This document shows, one piece after another, positions 13,191 to 26,869 of a stretch of DNA of 64,000 nucleotides. Both the position numbers and the translations under genes were made by a program. The notes below the pieces were generated by a model that ran no database searches, had not been told where the DNA came from, and saw nothing but the letters and a program-made list of their open reading frames with translations. The number at the start of each line of letters is the position of its first letter. Within the stretch, counting starts at the first letter, position 1. Source of the DNA: Sinotaia quadrata (lineage: Eukaryota > Mollusca > Gastropoda > Architaenioglossa > Viviparidae); NCBI GenBank assembly GCA_028829895.1, contig CM054183.1:18633475-18697474 (forward strand), written 5' to 3'.

Positions 13191-14584
13191 CTAAGCAGTG
13201 TTAGAAATAGAAGGAACTAGTGAGTGACATTAAAAGTTCTAAGTCACAAGACAGCAAAATTGTAAATTGAAAACTTGTAAACATAAATATTTATCCTGTT
13301 TAATGATTAATGTGCAAAGTGACAAAAGCAGCCTTTAGCCACATTAAAAGTCCAATTAAGAGTTTTATGTAAAAAAATCAAGAAAGCAGTATAGAGAAAT
13401 CTTTGTTAAGGTAACTGTCCTCTCACACTCAAAATACCTTATCAGCAGAAATAGAAAACACTTTTAAGACTTGAAATGTTTTATTCCATTATGAATACTA
13501 TCATTAATTACTGAGCACTTTTAGAAATAGTAACATGCCTTGTTAAAATTTGTATAGTATAAAGTTATGAATCTGTTCATTAAATTTGTCACAAAAAAAA
13601 AAAACCTGGACAAGAAAATATTTTGCCATGTTAAAAGTTCTCTCACTAGACAGGAGAGTTGTGAAGAAGTTTACAAACTCTGTTATGAATTAAAGTAATA
13701 AAAGTGGAAACCCTGTTTAGCTATCTTAAATTTCTTTTAGTCTGTACACAGCAAAATTATAAAGAATACTTTGTTATGAAAACTATTTACCCAACATAAA
13801 TAATCTCACTGACTTTAATCTGCAAAATTGACTACCACTTTTTAGCCACATGAAAAGTTCTGTTACAAGTATTATATAATGTCATTAGAGAACAAAAATG
13901 ATAAATACCTTGTTAAGATGAATTATTTATAAATGGTTTACATAAACAAAATTGTAAAGAACATTTTGTAGATTTAACTATTTATCCTATTAAAATACTA
14001 TCATTAAATAATCCACAGAATTAAAAAGACTCTGAAGTCACACTAAAAGTACTAAGACAAGACATCAAGATTGTCAAGAGTGCTTGTTAAGATATATTTA
14101 TCAATTTATCAATTTATTTATAAGTTAATCTGTAAATTGGAAAAACACCACTTTATCTTTTGCTAAAGTTCTATTCAGAGCATTATATAAAGTCACTATA
14201 CTTTGTAAAAATAACTTTTTATCCTGACTGAACATATAAATAAAAAATACATTGAAAAGTAGCTATTTATCCTGGCTGAGTTATTTTTATTAGGGAGTGT
14301 GTAGCTGTATTATTTTTTTTTTGGTGGTGAGTTGGATTTTATACCAACCCCCTCGCAATGAGCAGAAATCACGCACTGTATTGTGCGTGAAAAAAAAAAA
14401 GTCCCACGTGACCACAGGTTACCAAGCCTCGTTTCACACTGTCCACTTGCCTGGTAAGAAAGAGTTGTTTATCTCTCTGACAGACTACCATTCCACTCCC
14501 TTCTATCTTAAATCTTATTTTCCTTCTTTATTAAAGTTTCTATTTTATTGTCTTCTGAAATTTCAGAATGTTTTTATTTAATTT

Positions 14585-15755
14585 TATGCAAAGGGGGAGA
14601 AACTATGACATATTTTTCAGATTTAAATTAGCTCAGTATTGAAAACTATTGCTAAGTATTTTTTTTAAATTCGTGGATTATAATAATATTTTCGAATGGT
14701 ATCAGTCGAATTTAATTTATACTATACATTTTAATTAACGATTTGTCGGAACTTTTGTATAAAATGATTAACTAAGTTGTCGATGTTATAATTCTGAACA
14801 TTAAAATGGTTGTGTCAACGGATTTCTCCCTCAATCGTATAAAATTAAATGCTGATACATTTAAGTAACTTTAGTGTCTCAGGAGTGTTTTGAAATATAT
14901 ATACACTTATGTTAAAGGCATGACGAGTACACATTCCACTGAGTATACTGTTCCAAATTTTACTTAGTGAAATTATTTTACGCTTCGTCCGCAACTTTCC
15001 TACTTCAACTTATCTAGTCGTATGTGTCAGAATTAACCACACATGCGTGAGTTTAGAGCTCACTTGTAAACCAGTGCACATGTACTATCATGCCTTTTAA
15101 AAAAATGTTTAGACAACCAGAATAGGCCTAATATTTTTATTGTTTAACGAAAAGGTTAAGAACATTAGAAGTGGCTATGAATTATTTAGGCGAAACCATT
15201 TTTTTTAATTCACTCTGTTTTCACTTTCCCTTGCTGTACTATTGTTTTCGACAACTCTTTTCTCTCGTTCACTAAGAAACCTTTTACACGATTTCGTTTA
15301 TCTTCCTTTTCTCCCCATTTCGCCTTTATCTTATGCCAAACCAGTCTCAGTTGCTCACGGTTATTTATTATTGCTTTCAGAAATTACCGTATCGTTCAAT
15401 CGTTTTTGTGCTTTAATTTTGACTCATGACACTTAATTTTTTTTCTCTACAAAAGTGTGCGTTGATATTCCTATCCTTATCTTCCTTCCCTTTAATTATT
15501 TTTATTTTTTATTTTTTATTATTCGTTTCATTAATGCTACTTTTATAAATGTTCATTCCCGCCCCTCTTTGTGTTTCCTCAATCTCCCATCAACCACTTT
15601 TACTGAGAAAACTAATTTTAAATAAAAAAAATAAATCATTTGTACATTGTTTGTTCTTTTTGCGATTCCGAAGCTATTTGCGTTGTTCGTTGGAATATTT
15701 TTTGCGTGTCCGCATGTAGATTTATTTAATTACGCTCAATATTTTCGAAGCGAGT
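14585..15755. other. Highly conserved CpG-bearing head of unit 2
   Basis: Counterpart of 8270-9440. The short frame at 15242-15436 is preserved in both copies, which near-identity of the DNA alone explains. No splice-supported gene model was found across it. Confidence 0.45.
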
Positions 15756-17980
15756 TGTCTCCCATTAATGCGCGATCACGGACTCTATATCACTCATTAT
15801 AACTTCTTTGAAAGAGGCGCTTATTGACTTATTGCTGTGCAAGAGATAGGTAGAGGTATAAAGACGGTGGATTCTTGTTCTGGAACCCATAGGGTCATGG
15901 ATTCCCAATCCGTTAAAATAATAAAGGTTGATTTTTATTTCTCTATTATCTTCTTACTCTTAGTGTGGAATTGAGCTCAACATCCCTAATTGAAAATGCT
16001 TAAGATCTTTACACTAAAGTATGAAATACTAATAAAAATAAACATAATTAGGGAATTCTAAGAATTACAGAGTTCTAACAACATGTATATGTATGTTAAT
16101 TACTTGCATGACAGCGAGTTATCCATATTTGCTCTGGATCAAATTAGTGTTACTTTATCAAACCATTATCTTCAAATTACAAATAATTGAATGGTAGTAA
16201 TATATAAAGTTAACAGGTTTCAAGTCAGTTTTTAAATAACTGCTGAAGCTAACAGATAGTTAGCAATAATTTGTATTATTTTTATTTAAATTATTATTAT
16301 TACATATAGGCCTACATATTAAAATTTTAATAAGTAACTAATCATTAATCATGACTTTCATTAAATGATTAATGTCATTCCTTAATAAGAAAAATACAGT
16401 TTCATGCATATTGCAAATTATGTTTTCTTCCTAATTAGCAAACTATTAAACTTTAAAGCAACAATTTGTATTTATTTTGAAATGTCTTTGAATGTTAGGA
16501 TTTCAAATCTACAACTGAAAATAACGGTGTGATAAAATCTATATTGTTGTAATCAGTAGAATTTGAATTGTAGAAACTTTTAAAAATATCTCCTTTTATG
16601 TTAAATATTATTAAATTTTATTTTAAAGATGTCACCTGGCAAAGTTAACTGTAAACATCCAGTCTATATTGTTATAATAAATGAAACAAGAATTATAATA
16701 AACTTTCTTTCACTTGAACAATAAAGATTTATAAATCTAAAAAAAGACAGTAATTTGTAATTTCCACTCAATATTCTTTATAATTCTGCAGTCAGCTATG
16801 CTTCCTACACCACCCCACATCTTTAAACCCTAGCTCACTAATTTTACAGTTTTTCTCTACATTATTTTCAAATATTGCTAGAGATTAATAAGCAAATGTG
16901 ATTAAGAAATTGAAGTTAATTATCGTGTATTTTCTTTAATAATAATATTCATTGAATACTTTATTTCCAAATTAACTAATTTTCCATGAATGAATTGTAG
17001 AAATTAATTTAAATAATGTGCACAATAATTCTGTTACAAAAATAAAATTACCATTGGGTACAAAGTTAAACTATTCTTCAAACGAATCTGTCATGATTTG
17101 AATTTTATTGAAATTTAATCAAAACAGTAAATTCCCTTTTGTAAAGATTTGTTAATGGGAGTAAAATATCTTTCTTCTGACAAACACACATTTACCATAT
17201 GAACAGGATAAATTATACCAGGGTTCATGCTTTGGAGACCAATGTAAGTCAAATTTACTTGAGAATCCTACTACAAGGCTAAAAAAAAAATGTTGAATAT
17301 TATATCAAATTATATTCATAAATATACAAAGATGGCAAGCAGTATTTTGTAAATATATGCTCTTGCAATCCTTAATTGTGAAAATAGACAACAGAATAAA
17401 TTGTAAAGCGTTGTTACTAATGTTTAACACAAGTGGAAGATATTTATTAGTAATTGTGTGCATTAATGTTTATATTTTCATTATATATTTAGTAATTGCC
17501 TAAAAGAAGGGAATAATCACATATAAGTCATTACATTAATCTACAAAATCAATAAAAAGTGTGTACCACATTTTCCAGTTGACTTTTACTAGTTCTGATG
17601 AGCTAAATGAATTAAAATATTGTATATCTGTTTATCTAAAAGATAATTTAAGCAAAAGATGTTATATACTACTTTTTCTCATTGACTTTAAATACTGGTT
17701 ATCAGTATACATCAGCACTGGAAAAAATAGAAATCCAAAGAAATTTTGAAAGTTATCGATTGCCTTTGATTATATTAGGAACTATATTGGCATTAAATTT
17801 AATACACTGTGTGAAATTAAGTATTTATAAACATTTATAAAAATTGTATTAAAATTAGTAGTAATCACTTTTTTTTAAAACATGAAATAGAAAAGAAGTT
17901 AAGAAAACATGACTTGAGAATTTTAAAATGTTCTGTTTCATTATATAATCTTTTGCTCTACCTATATGACACTAGAAACT

Positions 17981-18730
17981 TCTTATAACCATACCATTAT
18001 TCCCACAGCTGATTTGATTTAGGGCACAAAACTTATAACCATACCATTATTCCCACAGCTGATTTGATTTAGGGCACAAAACTTATAACCATACCATTAT
18101 TCCCACAGCTGATTTGATTTAGGGCACAAAACTTATAACCATACCATTATTCCCACAGCTGATTTGTTTTAGGGCACAAAACTTATAACCATACCATTAT
18201 TCCCACAGCTGATTTGATTTAGGGCACAAAACTTATAACCATACCATTATTCCCACAGCTGATTTGTTTTAGGGCACAAAACTTATAACCATACCATTGT
18301 TCCCACAGCTGATTTGATTTAGGGCACAAAACTTATAACCATACCATTATTCCCACAGCTGATTTGTTTTAGGGCACAAAACTTATAACCATACCATTAT
18401 TCTCACAGCTGATTTGATTTAGGGCACAAAACTTATAACCATACCATTATTCCCACAGCTGATTTGTTTTAGGGCACAAAACTTATAACCATACCATTAT
18501 TCCCACAGCTGATTTGTTTTAGGACACAAAACTTATAACCATACCATTGTTCCCATAGCTGATTTGATTTAGGGCACAAAACTTATAACCATACCATTAT
18601 TCCCACAGCTGATTTGTTTTAGGGCACAAAACTTATAACCATACCATTATTCTCACAGTTGATTTGATTTAGGGCACAAAACTTATAACCATACCATTAT
18701 TCCCACAGCTGATTTGATTTAGGGCACAAA
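17981..18730. repeat. Perfectly phased 15 x 50-bp array, only in unit 2
   Basis: AGGGCACAAA recurs every 50 bp from 18021 to 18721 without a single indel. The unit is ACTTATAACCATACCATTAT followed by TCCCACAGCTGATTTGATTT and AGGGCACAAA. An A/T variant (GATTTGATTT or GATTTGTTTT) alternates in a partly regular way, suggesting growth by two-unit blocks. Unit 1 of the segmental duplication has one copy only, so the expansion post-dates the duplication. CAGCTG, an E-box, occurs in nearly every unit. Confidence 0.97.
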
Positions 18731-18739
18731 ACTTCTTAT

Positions 18740-20110
18740 AACTATAGATAACTATTTATTCTATAATAAATACTTTAATTAAATAAATACATATGCTATA
18801 CTAACTTAATAAATTGTATTAATAACTATTTATGCTATAATAACTAAATGAATTGTATAGATAACTATTTATATTATAATAAATGCTTTCGCTGACAAAA
18901 TACATTATAATAGAAACTATATAGTATTTATGCTATAATAATTACTTTCACTGGCTAAATACATTGTATAAATAGTTATTTGTGATATAATAAATATTTT
19001 CACTGACTAAATATATTCTATAGATAACTATTTATATTTATGCTATATTAAATACTTTCACTGACTAAATACATTGTATAGATATTAGATAACTATTTAT
19101 GCTATAATAAATACTTTCACTAACTAAATACATTGTATAGATAACTATTTATGCTATAATAAAGACTTTCACGGACTAAATACATTATATAGAAAACTAT
19201 TTATGTGATAAATACTTTCACTGACTAAATACATTGTATGTATAACTATTTATGCTATAATAAATACTTTGTATAGCTAACTATATATGCTATACTAACT
19301 AAATGAATTGTATAGATAACTATTTATGCTATAATAAATACTTTCACTGACTAAATACTTTGTATAGATAACTATTTATGCTATACTCACTAAATACATT
19401 GTATAGATAACTGGTTATGATATAATAACTAAATGAATTGTATAGATAACTATTTATACTATAATAAAGACTTTCACTGACTAAATACTTTGTATAGATA
19501 AATATTTATGTTATAAAGTATAATAAATACTTTCACTGACTAAATACATTATATAGAAAACTATTTATATGATAAATACTTTCACTGACTAAATACATTG
19601 TATAGAAAACTATTTATGCTATAATAAATACTTTGTATATATCTAACTATTTATGCTATATTAACTAAATAAATTGTATAGATAACTATTTATTCTATAA
19701 TAAAGACTTTCACTGACTAAATACATTGTATAGATAACCATTTATGCTATACTCACTAAATACTTTGTATAGATAACTATTTATGCTATAATAAAGACTT
19801 TCACTGACTAAATACATTGTATAGATAACTATTTATGCTTTAATAAATTCACTGACTAAATAATTTGTATAGATAACTATTTATGCTATACTCACTAAAT
19901 ACATTGTAGAGATAATATTTATGCTATAATAAATACTTTTGACTAAATTACAGTAAATACATTGTATAGATATTTATTAATGCTATAATAAATACTTACA
20001 TTTACTAAATACATTATATAGAAAACTATGCTATAATAAATACTTTTCAGTGACTAAATACATTATATACAAAACTATTTATGCTATAATAAATACTTTC
20101 ATTAACTAAG
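18740..20110. repeat. ~52-bp AT-rich array in unit 2
   Basis: The same 52-bp motif as at 11790-13190, about 26 units, with a different pattern of internal deletions, so the two arrays have evolved separately since duplication. Confidence 0.9.
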
Positions 20111-22036
20111 CAGCGTTAGAAGGAACTAGTGAGTGACATTAATAGTTCTAAGTCACAAGACAGCAAAATTGTAAATAGAAAACTTGTGTGCATAGATATT
20201 TATCCTGTTATAAATATATTAACTGATTAATTCTGCAAAGTGACAAAAGCAGCCTTTAGCCACATTAAAAGTTCAATTAAGAGTTTTATGTAAAAAAATC
20301 ATGAAAGCAGTATAGAGAAATCTTTGTTAAGGTAACTGTCCTCTCACACTCAAAGTACTTTATCAGCATAAATAGAAAACACTTTAAAGACTTGAAATGT
20401 TTTATTCCATTATAAATACTATCATTAATTACTGATCAATTTTAGAAATATTACCATGCCTTGTTAAAATTTGTACTGCATAAAGTTATGAATCTGTTCA
20501 TTAAATTTGTCACAAAAAAAAACCCTTTAAAAAAATATTTTGCCATGTTAAAAGTTATGTCACTAGAAAGGAGAGTTGTGAAGAAGTTTACAAACACTGT
20601 TATGAATTAAAGTTATAAAAGTGGAAATCCTGTTTAGCTTTCTTAAGTTTCTTTTAGTGTGTACACAGCAAAATTATAAAGAATACTTTGTTATGATAAC
20701 TATTTACCCAACATAAATAATCTCACTGACTTTAATCTGCAAAATTAACAACCACTTTTTAGCCACATGAAAAGTTCTGTTACAAGCATCATATAATTCA
20801 TTAGAGAACGAAAATAATAAATACCTTGTTAAGATGAATTATTTATAAATGGTTTACATAGCCAAAATTGTAAAGAACATTTTGTAAATGTAACTATTTA
20901 TCCTATTAAAAATACTATCATTAAATAATCCACAGAATTAAAAAGACTCTGAAGTCACACTAAAAGTACTAAGACATCAATATTGTCAAGAATGCTTGTT
21001 AAGATTTATTTATCAATTTATAAATTTATTTATAAGTTAATCTATAAATTGGAAAAACAGACATTGTCTTTTGCTAAAGTTCTATTCAGAGCATTGTATA
21101 AAGTCACTATCCCTTGTAAAAATAACTATTTATCCTGACTGAAAATATAAATAAAAAATACATTGAAAAGTAGCTATTTAATCCTGGCTGATAGAAAATA
21201 CTTAGTAAAAATAACTGTTTATCTTGACTTATATAAAATACTTTGTAAAAATAATTATTTATCTTGACTTATATAAAATACTTAGTAAAAATAACTGTTT
21301 ATCTTGACTTAAAATACTTTGTAAAAATAATTATTTATCTTGACTTATATAAAATACTTTGTAAAAATAACTGTTTATCTTGACTTATATAAAATACTTA
21401 GTAAAAATAACTATTTATCTTGACATATAAAATATACTTTCTAAGAGTACTATTTTTCAAGACTGATAGTTCTACCTATAAAGTTGTTAGAAGTCATAAT
21501 ATTAATATGTTCATTAGTTGTTTTTTTTCAAAGAAACATTTTGCCATATTATAGTCCTTAAAGTTTATAAAGTCACTAGACTGTTAGATGGCAAAAATTT
21601 AAATAATTCTTCATAAAGGTAATTATTCTGTTGTACTATGTTCAATTATTTCAAATCATTTGTGTCATTAATCTTCAAAATAGGTAAAAGATACTAACAA
21701 TAACAGTGACTTGTGAAAAATGAAAAGAGTAAGCCTATAGATATATACGTTGTCAAATGAAATATGAAATGAGATGTGAAGTGATGGTCTACAGTTGTGT
21801 GAAAATCTTATCTGAATATTTAATATTGGCAAAATCAGGAAAAATGCTACCTTGCTAATTTAAAAGCTCTAAGTTACACAACAGCCAAAATTGTAAAGAA
21901 TAATTTATCAACATAACTTTTGTTCTGTTATAAATATTTTCATTAATTAATCAGTAGAACTAGAATTGGAAAACAATTCTTTGCCATGTTAAACATTTTT
22001 AAAATCACATGACAGCCAAATTGTACAGATTAATTT
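20110..22036. repeat. Degenerate ~140-bp repeat field with a 40-bp sub-array
   Basis: A motif set (AAAGTTCTAAGTCACAAGACA, GCAAAATTGTAAA, ACTTTGTTA-GATAACTATTTATCC, TATAAATACTATCATTAATT) recurs at 13230-14100, 20140-21000, 21540-22030 and again from 24166. Within it, 21189-21440 is a cleaner array of about six ~40-bp units (GACTTATATAAAATACTTAG followed by TAAAAATAACTGTTTATCTT). No coding potential. Confidence 0.7.
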
Positions 22037-22047
22037 GTCAAGATAAT

Positions 22048-24154
22048 TTCTTCTTCTTTACATTCACTTCTTTTCCCCCACAGGAATTGCGTGGAAACTT
22101 TTCATCTTCTTGATGTTCTCAGTTTCTGTAGAGTTCCTATGGGGCCTGCCTCCTTACTCTTTTATTCTAGGAGGGTAGTACTGCTCTAAAAAAATTTTTT
22201 TTAAAAATGTGGTGGAAGATTTATGGAAGTAGTTTTCCAATTGCCTGTCATTGTTTACAGTTAACTTACATGTTTTAGTAGTGTTTCAATGATTGTATGC
22301 ATTGTTTTTCCTAGGAATTGTGTTAATATATGTATAGAACTTTTTTTTAAAAAAATGTGTGAGGAAGCTATTTGTAACTTCCTTTAAGTTTGTGGTTTTA
22401 ATTTATTATTTAGTGTGTAATGGTGTGTGTGGGGTGGGTTTTATTAATATTTATTTTTATAGAAAGTGAAGTGTGTTTGTGTGAATGAGATATGTGATGA
22501 TGGCTTGTGATTTTGGTGATATTTATTTGGAAAGAGTAGTGTTTGTGTGGTAACTGGTAAATGTAATAATCTCATTATGCCAGTCAAGCATTTTCTTTCT
22601 TCTCTGTATTTGTAACATGTAGTAGAAAGTGTTCTATTATGTTGTCTGTTCGACAGTGAGTGCATGATTTTGGTCCATTATTTAGGTTATGTGTAAATCT
22701 TGTAGAGTTGTATCTTAGTCTATATATTGCTCTGTTGTGTGTTATGTTCATTAAGTATGGGTGGGGTGTGTGTGGAACTTGTTTTTAAAGATTTGTTTTA
22801 TTTGTGCTTGCAGTTCTGGTATGTGTATTGGGGTGTTTAGAAGTATTCCATGTTTGCTACCATATTTTGCTCCTTTGTCTGCTGTTTCATTTCCTCAATT
22901 CCTGTTATGTTTAATTGACTTGGGATCCATAACAGTGTTGTTTTTATTTCTTTTTTTTTTCTAGTTTAGTTATTTGTTTGCATATTGCATTGGTGATTTG
23001 TACTCTTGTGGTTTGGAAGGGGTTAGATAAATTTTGTAGTGATGTTAGTGATTATGAGTATTTGTGTTTTGATTGTTAGGGTGTTTTTTGCTATTGTCAA
23101 TGCTTTTTGGATTGCTTCTAGTTCTGCTGTTAGTATTGAATTTTATCTAATTTGTATGTGAATGTGCGTGTATGTGCTGCCCCTGTTCCCATTTTGCTTT
23201 TAGATCCGTCAGTGTATATGTGGTGATGGTTGAAGTATTTTTTATTTATGTGTTCTAGTGCTCATTGTTTTGCTGTGGTTGGTTGTGCTTTTTTTGGTTG
23301 TTTGAGTAGTGTTAAGTCTATTTTTGGTGTATTGATTGTCCAGGGTGGCTGAGGTTGGTTTTTGGGATCTTTAATTTTAGCGAGTTCAATTTGTATTTTT
23401 CTGTTAATTTCTCAGTTTGCTGGTATGAGGGTATTTTATTTTCTGTCCACTTGTTTTTTTTTTTATTCTTGTTGCTTTGGGCATGTTGTATCCCTTTTTA
23501 TCCCATTTCTTGTTTTGTATATGTGTATTTGTGGGAAGATTTTCCCCGTGTTGTATTCTCTTAGCCCATTGTTTGTCTCTTCTTTCTGTTAGTTTTAAAT
23601 ATCCTGTTTGTTTTAATATTTCTTCATTTTTTGTGTTTGGGAGTGCGTTTGTGCTTATTCTAACTTGAGCTTTATATTGAATTGTTTGTAGTTTTTTTTA
23701 TTTTAGGGTGTTACTGTTAGTTGCTGTGTATGTTGTGCTTCCATAGTCTATGACTGAGTTTATTAGTGCTCTTGTGACTGTTAGTAGAGTGGGCATGTAT
23801 GTCCCCAGTCTTTCCCTTTTGTTGTTTTAAGGATGTTTAGTGTTTTGATTAAAGTGTTTTCTATGTGTTGGTTGAAATTAATGTTTTCATCAAATGTGAT
23901 CCCTAAAAATTTGTGAGTCGTTGAGTATTTAATATTTGATTGTTTTAATTTGAGTGTGGGGTAATTTCTGTCTCTTGGATCAGTGAAATCTAAAGCTGTC
24001 GTTTTGTCTGATGCAAGGTCAAATCCCCATTTATTTGTCCAGTCTTCCAGGTTTTTTAGGGTATTTTGGAGATCTTGGATTAAAGTAATCTATTTTTTTG
24101 TGTGAGTTGTATAGTGAAGAATCATCTGCAAATTGTGTTAGTTGTATCTGCGGT
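22048..24154 (-). mobile_element. 5'-truncated, degraded non-LTR retrotransposon (RT + RNase H remnant)
   Basis: A 2.1-kb insertion inside the degenerate 140-bp repeat field, flanked by the 11-bp direct repeat GTCAAGATAAT (22037-22047 and 24155-24165). Reading the minus strand, it begins at the reverse transcriptase active-site motif FADD (24132-24121). Downstream come recognisable palm/thumb signatures (NKWGFDL near 24035; HKFLGITFDEN near 23900), an RNase H-like motif YTDGSKS (near 23218-23198) and a C-terminal CTHC..H zinc-finger remnant (near 22670-22600). It ends in a short GAA-rich tail (AAGAAGAAGAA) at 22058-22048. Several frameshifts and stops break the frame, so it is inactive. RT followed by RNase H suggests the I/Jockey-related clades. 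Confidence 0.8.
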
Positions 24155-24165
24155 GTCAAGATAAT

Positions 24166-24900
24166 CTTTATTCTGTTATAAATACATTAATTAATTAATC
24201 AGCAGAATTGGAAAGCACTTCTTTGCTATGCTAAAATTTCTAAGTCAATAGACAGCAAAATTGTAATATCTATTTCTGATTCACTTTTATATGATATAAA
24301 GGTATTTATTAAATACAGGCAATAGATGTTGTTCAAGAATAACATTCTTATAGTAAAACTATAGCTTCAAACCATATCAAATATTGTTAAAAAATAATAT
24401 TAATGTGTTTTAATTTTCTTAAAAGAGGTCTGTAAGTTGGGTTATATTTTTTGAATATAGAGAGTTGGAAGTTTTCACTGTATGGAAATTGCTAGATCTC
24501 ATTTGACTTAACTGCACATTTACATAGATAACTTTAAAACAGAACTGGAAAAGAAATATTGTAATTCTGTATTAGTATATGTTTTATTTATTTAAATATA
24601 TAGTCATAACATTTGTTAATTAATTCTTTGCTAAATTATGTTATATGATTGATTTCAATAACTGTAGTCCTAATTGTCAAAACTGGAAAATGACATTTCT
24701 AATTTAAATTCTAATTAAAATATATTCAATATATATTCATGTAAGTAAAGATATAATTTTATAAATTTATGAGATAATTTGCAAGAGTTATATTCACTTC
24801 ACTATCGTCAATCAGCAATTAGTATGTTGAATACTTGTAAAAATTTATTGACATTTATTCAGTAAGTTCTTAAGCTGGAAATCAGTTCTTTGAAGGTTAA
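24166..24900. other. Remainder of the degenerate repeat field and AT-rich sequence
   Basis: After the LINE the 140-bp repeat motif resumes (TTATTCTGTTATAAATACAT..) for about 100 bp and then fades into AT-rich sequence with nothing recognised. Confidence 0.5.
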
Positions 24901-24929
24901 CTAATTCTGTGCCTTCCATATAATATTTC

Positions 24930-25590
24930 ATATCATTAGTATTATAATCAAGATAGATAAATATATGTTTGCAATTTATTTCAAATCATTAGTATTATAA
25001 TCAAGATAGATAAATAGATGTTTGCATTTATTTCAAATCATTAGTATTATAATCAAGATAGATAAATAGATGCTTGCCATTTATTTCAAATCATTAGCAT
25101 TATAATCAAGATAGATAAATAGATGCTTGCCATTTATTTCAAATCGTTTTTATTACTAATCAGTAAGATAGATAAATTGTTGCTTGCCAGTTGTTTCAAA
25201 TCATTCATATCATAAATTATCACAACAGATTAATCAAAGCCTTCTAATTATTTCAAATCAATAATCAATAGATGTCTGTCACTTATTTTTAAATCATTTA
25301 TATTGTTAATCATCATGATAGGTTTATTCATGACATTCATTATCATGATAGGTTTATTTATGACATTCATTATCATGATAGGTTTATTCATGACATTCAT
25401 TATCATGATAGGTTTATTCATGACATTCATTATCATGATGATAGAGAAATAGATGTTTTCCATTTATTTCAAATCACTCCTGTCATTCATTATCATGATA
25501 GATGCTTGCTAATTATTTCAAATCACTCATCAAGAAAGATTAATAGATACCTTATAGTTATTTCAAATCAATTGTTTCATTAATCATCAA
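24930..25590. repeat. ~60-bp degenerate repeats with an inner 30-bp array
   Basis: Units built on ATTTATTTCAAATCATTAGT and ATAATCAAGATAGATAAATA run from about 24930. At 25312-25437 four 30-bp units (ATCATGATAGGTTTATTCAT plus GACATTCATT) are nearly perfect; ATCATGAT within each is palindromic. The minus-strand frame over them is an artefact. Confidence 0.85.
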
Positions 25591-25599
25591 AATATATTA

Positions 25600-26580
25600 A
25601 TAGCGTTTTTTGTTTTGCTCTTGGTTTTAATTTTAGTAATTGTTTGCATTCCTAAAATAGGAAAAATTAGTAATAACGTTGTGTTTAGTATATTGCTATT
25701 ATTACTATATACAGTACAGATGTACTAATAAATACATAAACAAAAAAATTCAAGTTAAATTATTTTCCAAGAGAATGTTAAAACTTGTCTTATTGTTTGT
25801 TATCAAACTTAACAAGTTTTAATTTTAAAAAAAAACTCTAGAAAGATTCAAATAATGGAAAAATTCAGTAGTTTCTCATAAATTACAGTTTTAAAACATT
25901 TAATACTAGCTTATTATGATAAAGTATATGGTTTTACACACAAACATGTAAAAAGAGCATATTAATAATACATACAGTAAAAAGGAGTTGTTAATATTGT
26001 TTATAAAGTATTGAAAATGAGACTAATTATTATATATTGCTTTATGTACAAGTAGTTAAATGAGGACTATTAGGCTAATATTTTATTTATTGATTTATAT
26101 ACAAGTATTTAAAGGGTGATTATTAATATGAGCAGTCTTTTATTATTAAATAAAGATTATTGTTCTTCACATGATAGTGAATTTCTGCTTGATTTTTTAA
26201 TAACAATTTTTGTTTTTTATTTGCAATAATATCGAATGTGTAACTTTGTAGAGTACATTTCTTACTGATGAGATTAAAATTATACCATGATATATGCATT
26301 TCTGCGAGAATACATGTTTATGTACTAACTTGAATTTAAAATGTTATAAAGAAATGGTTAGCTGTTACGGAGCAATTCATCATCACAAATGACACTGCCA
26401 AGAAGACAATGCTTGCCATTTTCAGACTTATGATTTAAGTTTTAGTCTACAGTTTGTTTTTGTTTTTGTAATTTTCTATTTTATTTGTTGTTACTGCTCC
26501 ACCTGATTCAATAGAGGTCTTTCCAAGCTTGTTCTTTGTTCACTTGTTTTTCTTTGCTATCACCAACAGAATTCAGTTGC
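25600..26580. other. AT-rich sequence, no gene recognised
   Basis: No open frame, splice-flanked segment or repeat could be supported here. Confidence 0.4.
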
Positions 26581-26593
26581 CACCTTAAAAATA

Positions 26594-26833
<240 letters not shown>

Positions 26834-26869
26834 TGCCTCTAATAATTATATTTATTTTTTATTTACAGA

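Larger units (their letters stand above)
7911..14279. repeat. Tandem segmental duplication, unit 1 (about 6.37 kb)
   Basis: Begins with GTTATTTTTATTAGG at 7911 and ends with CATTGAAAAGTAGCTATTTA-TCCTGGCTGA just before the same start sequence recurs at 14280. Order inside the unit: 5' segment with CACGTG and a donor-like TTGGTAAGTAAG (near 8108); a CpG-bearing conserved head (8270-9440); AT-rich sequence (9600-11730); a single 50-bp motif (about 11725-11785); a 52-bp array (11790-13190); and a degenerate ~140-bp array (13200-14279). Confidence 0.9.
14280..21191. repeat. Tandem segmental duplication, unit 2 (about 6.91 kb)
   Basis: The same order of blocks as unit 1, head-to-tail. It differs by many small indels, by 15 copies of a 50-bp motif at 17981-18730 where unit 1 has one, and by losses elsewhere. 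The head (14585-15755) is far closer to unit 1 than the rest is. Confidence 0.9.

Noticed and set aside
22761..23668. Several plus-strand hydrophobic frames
   Set aside because: They are antisense to the degraded LINE; the T-rich complement of its A-rich coding strand produces Phe/Leu/Val-rich frames.
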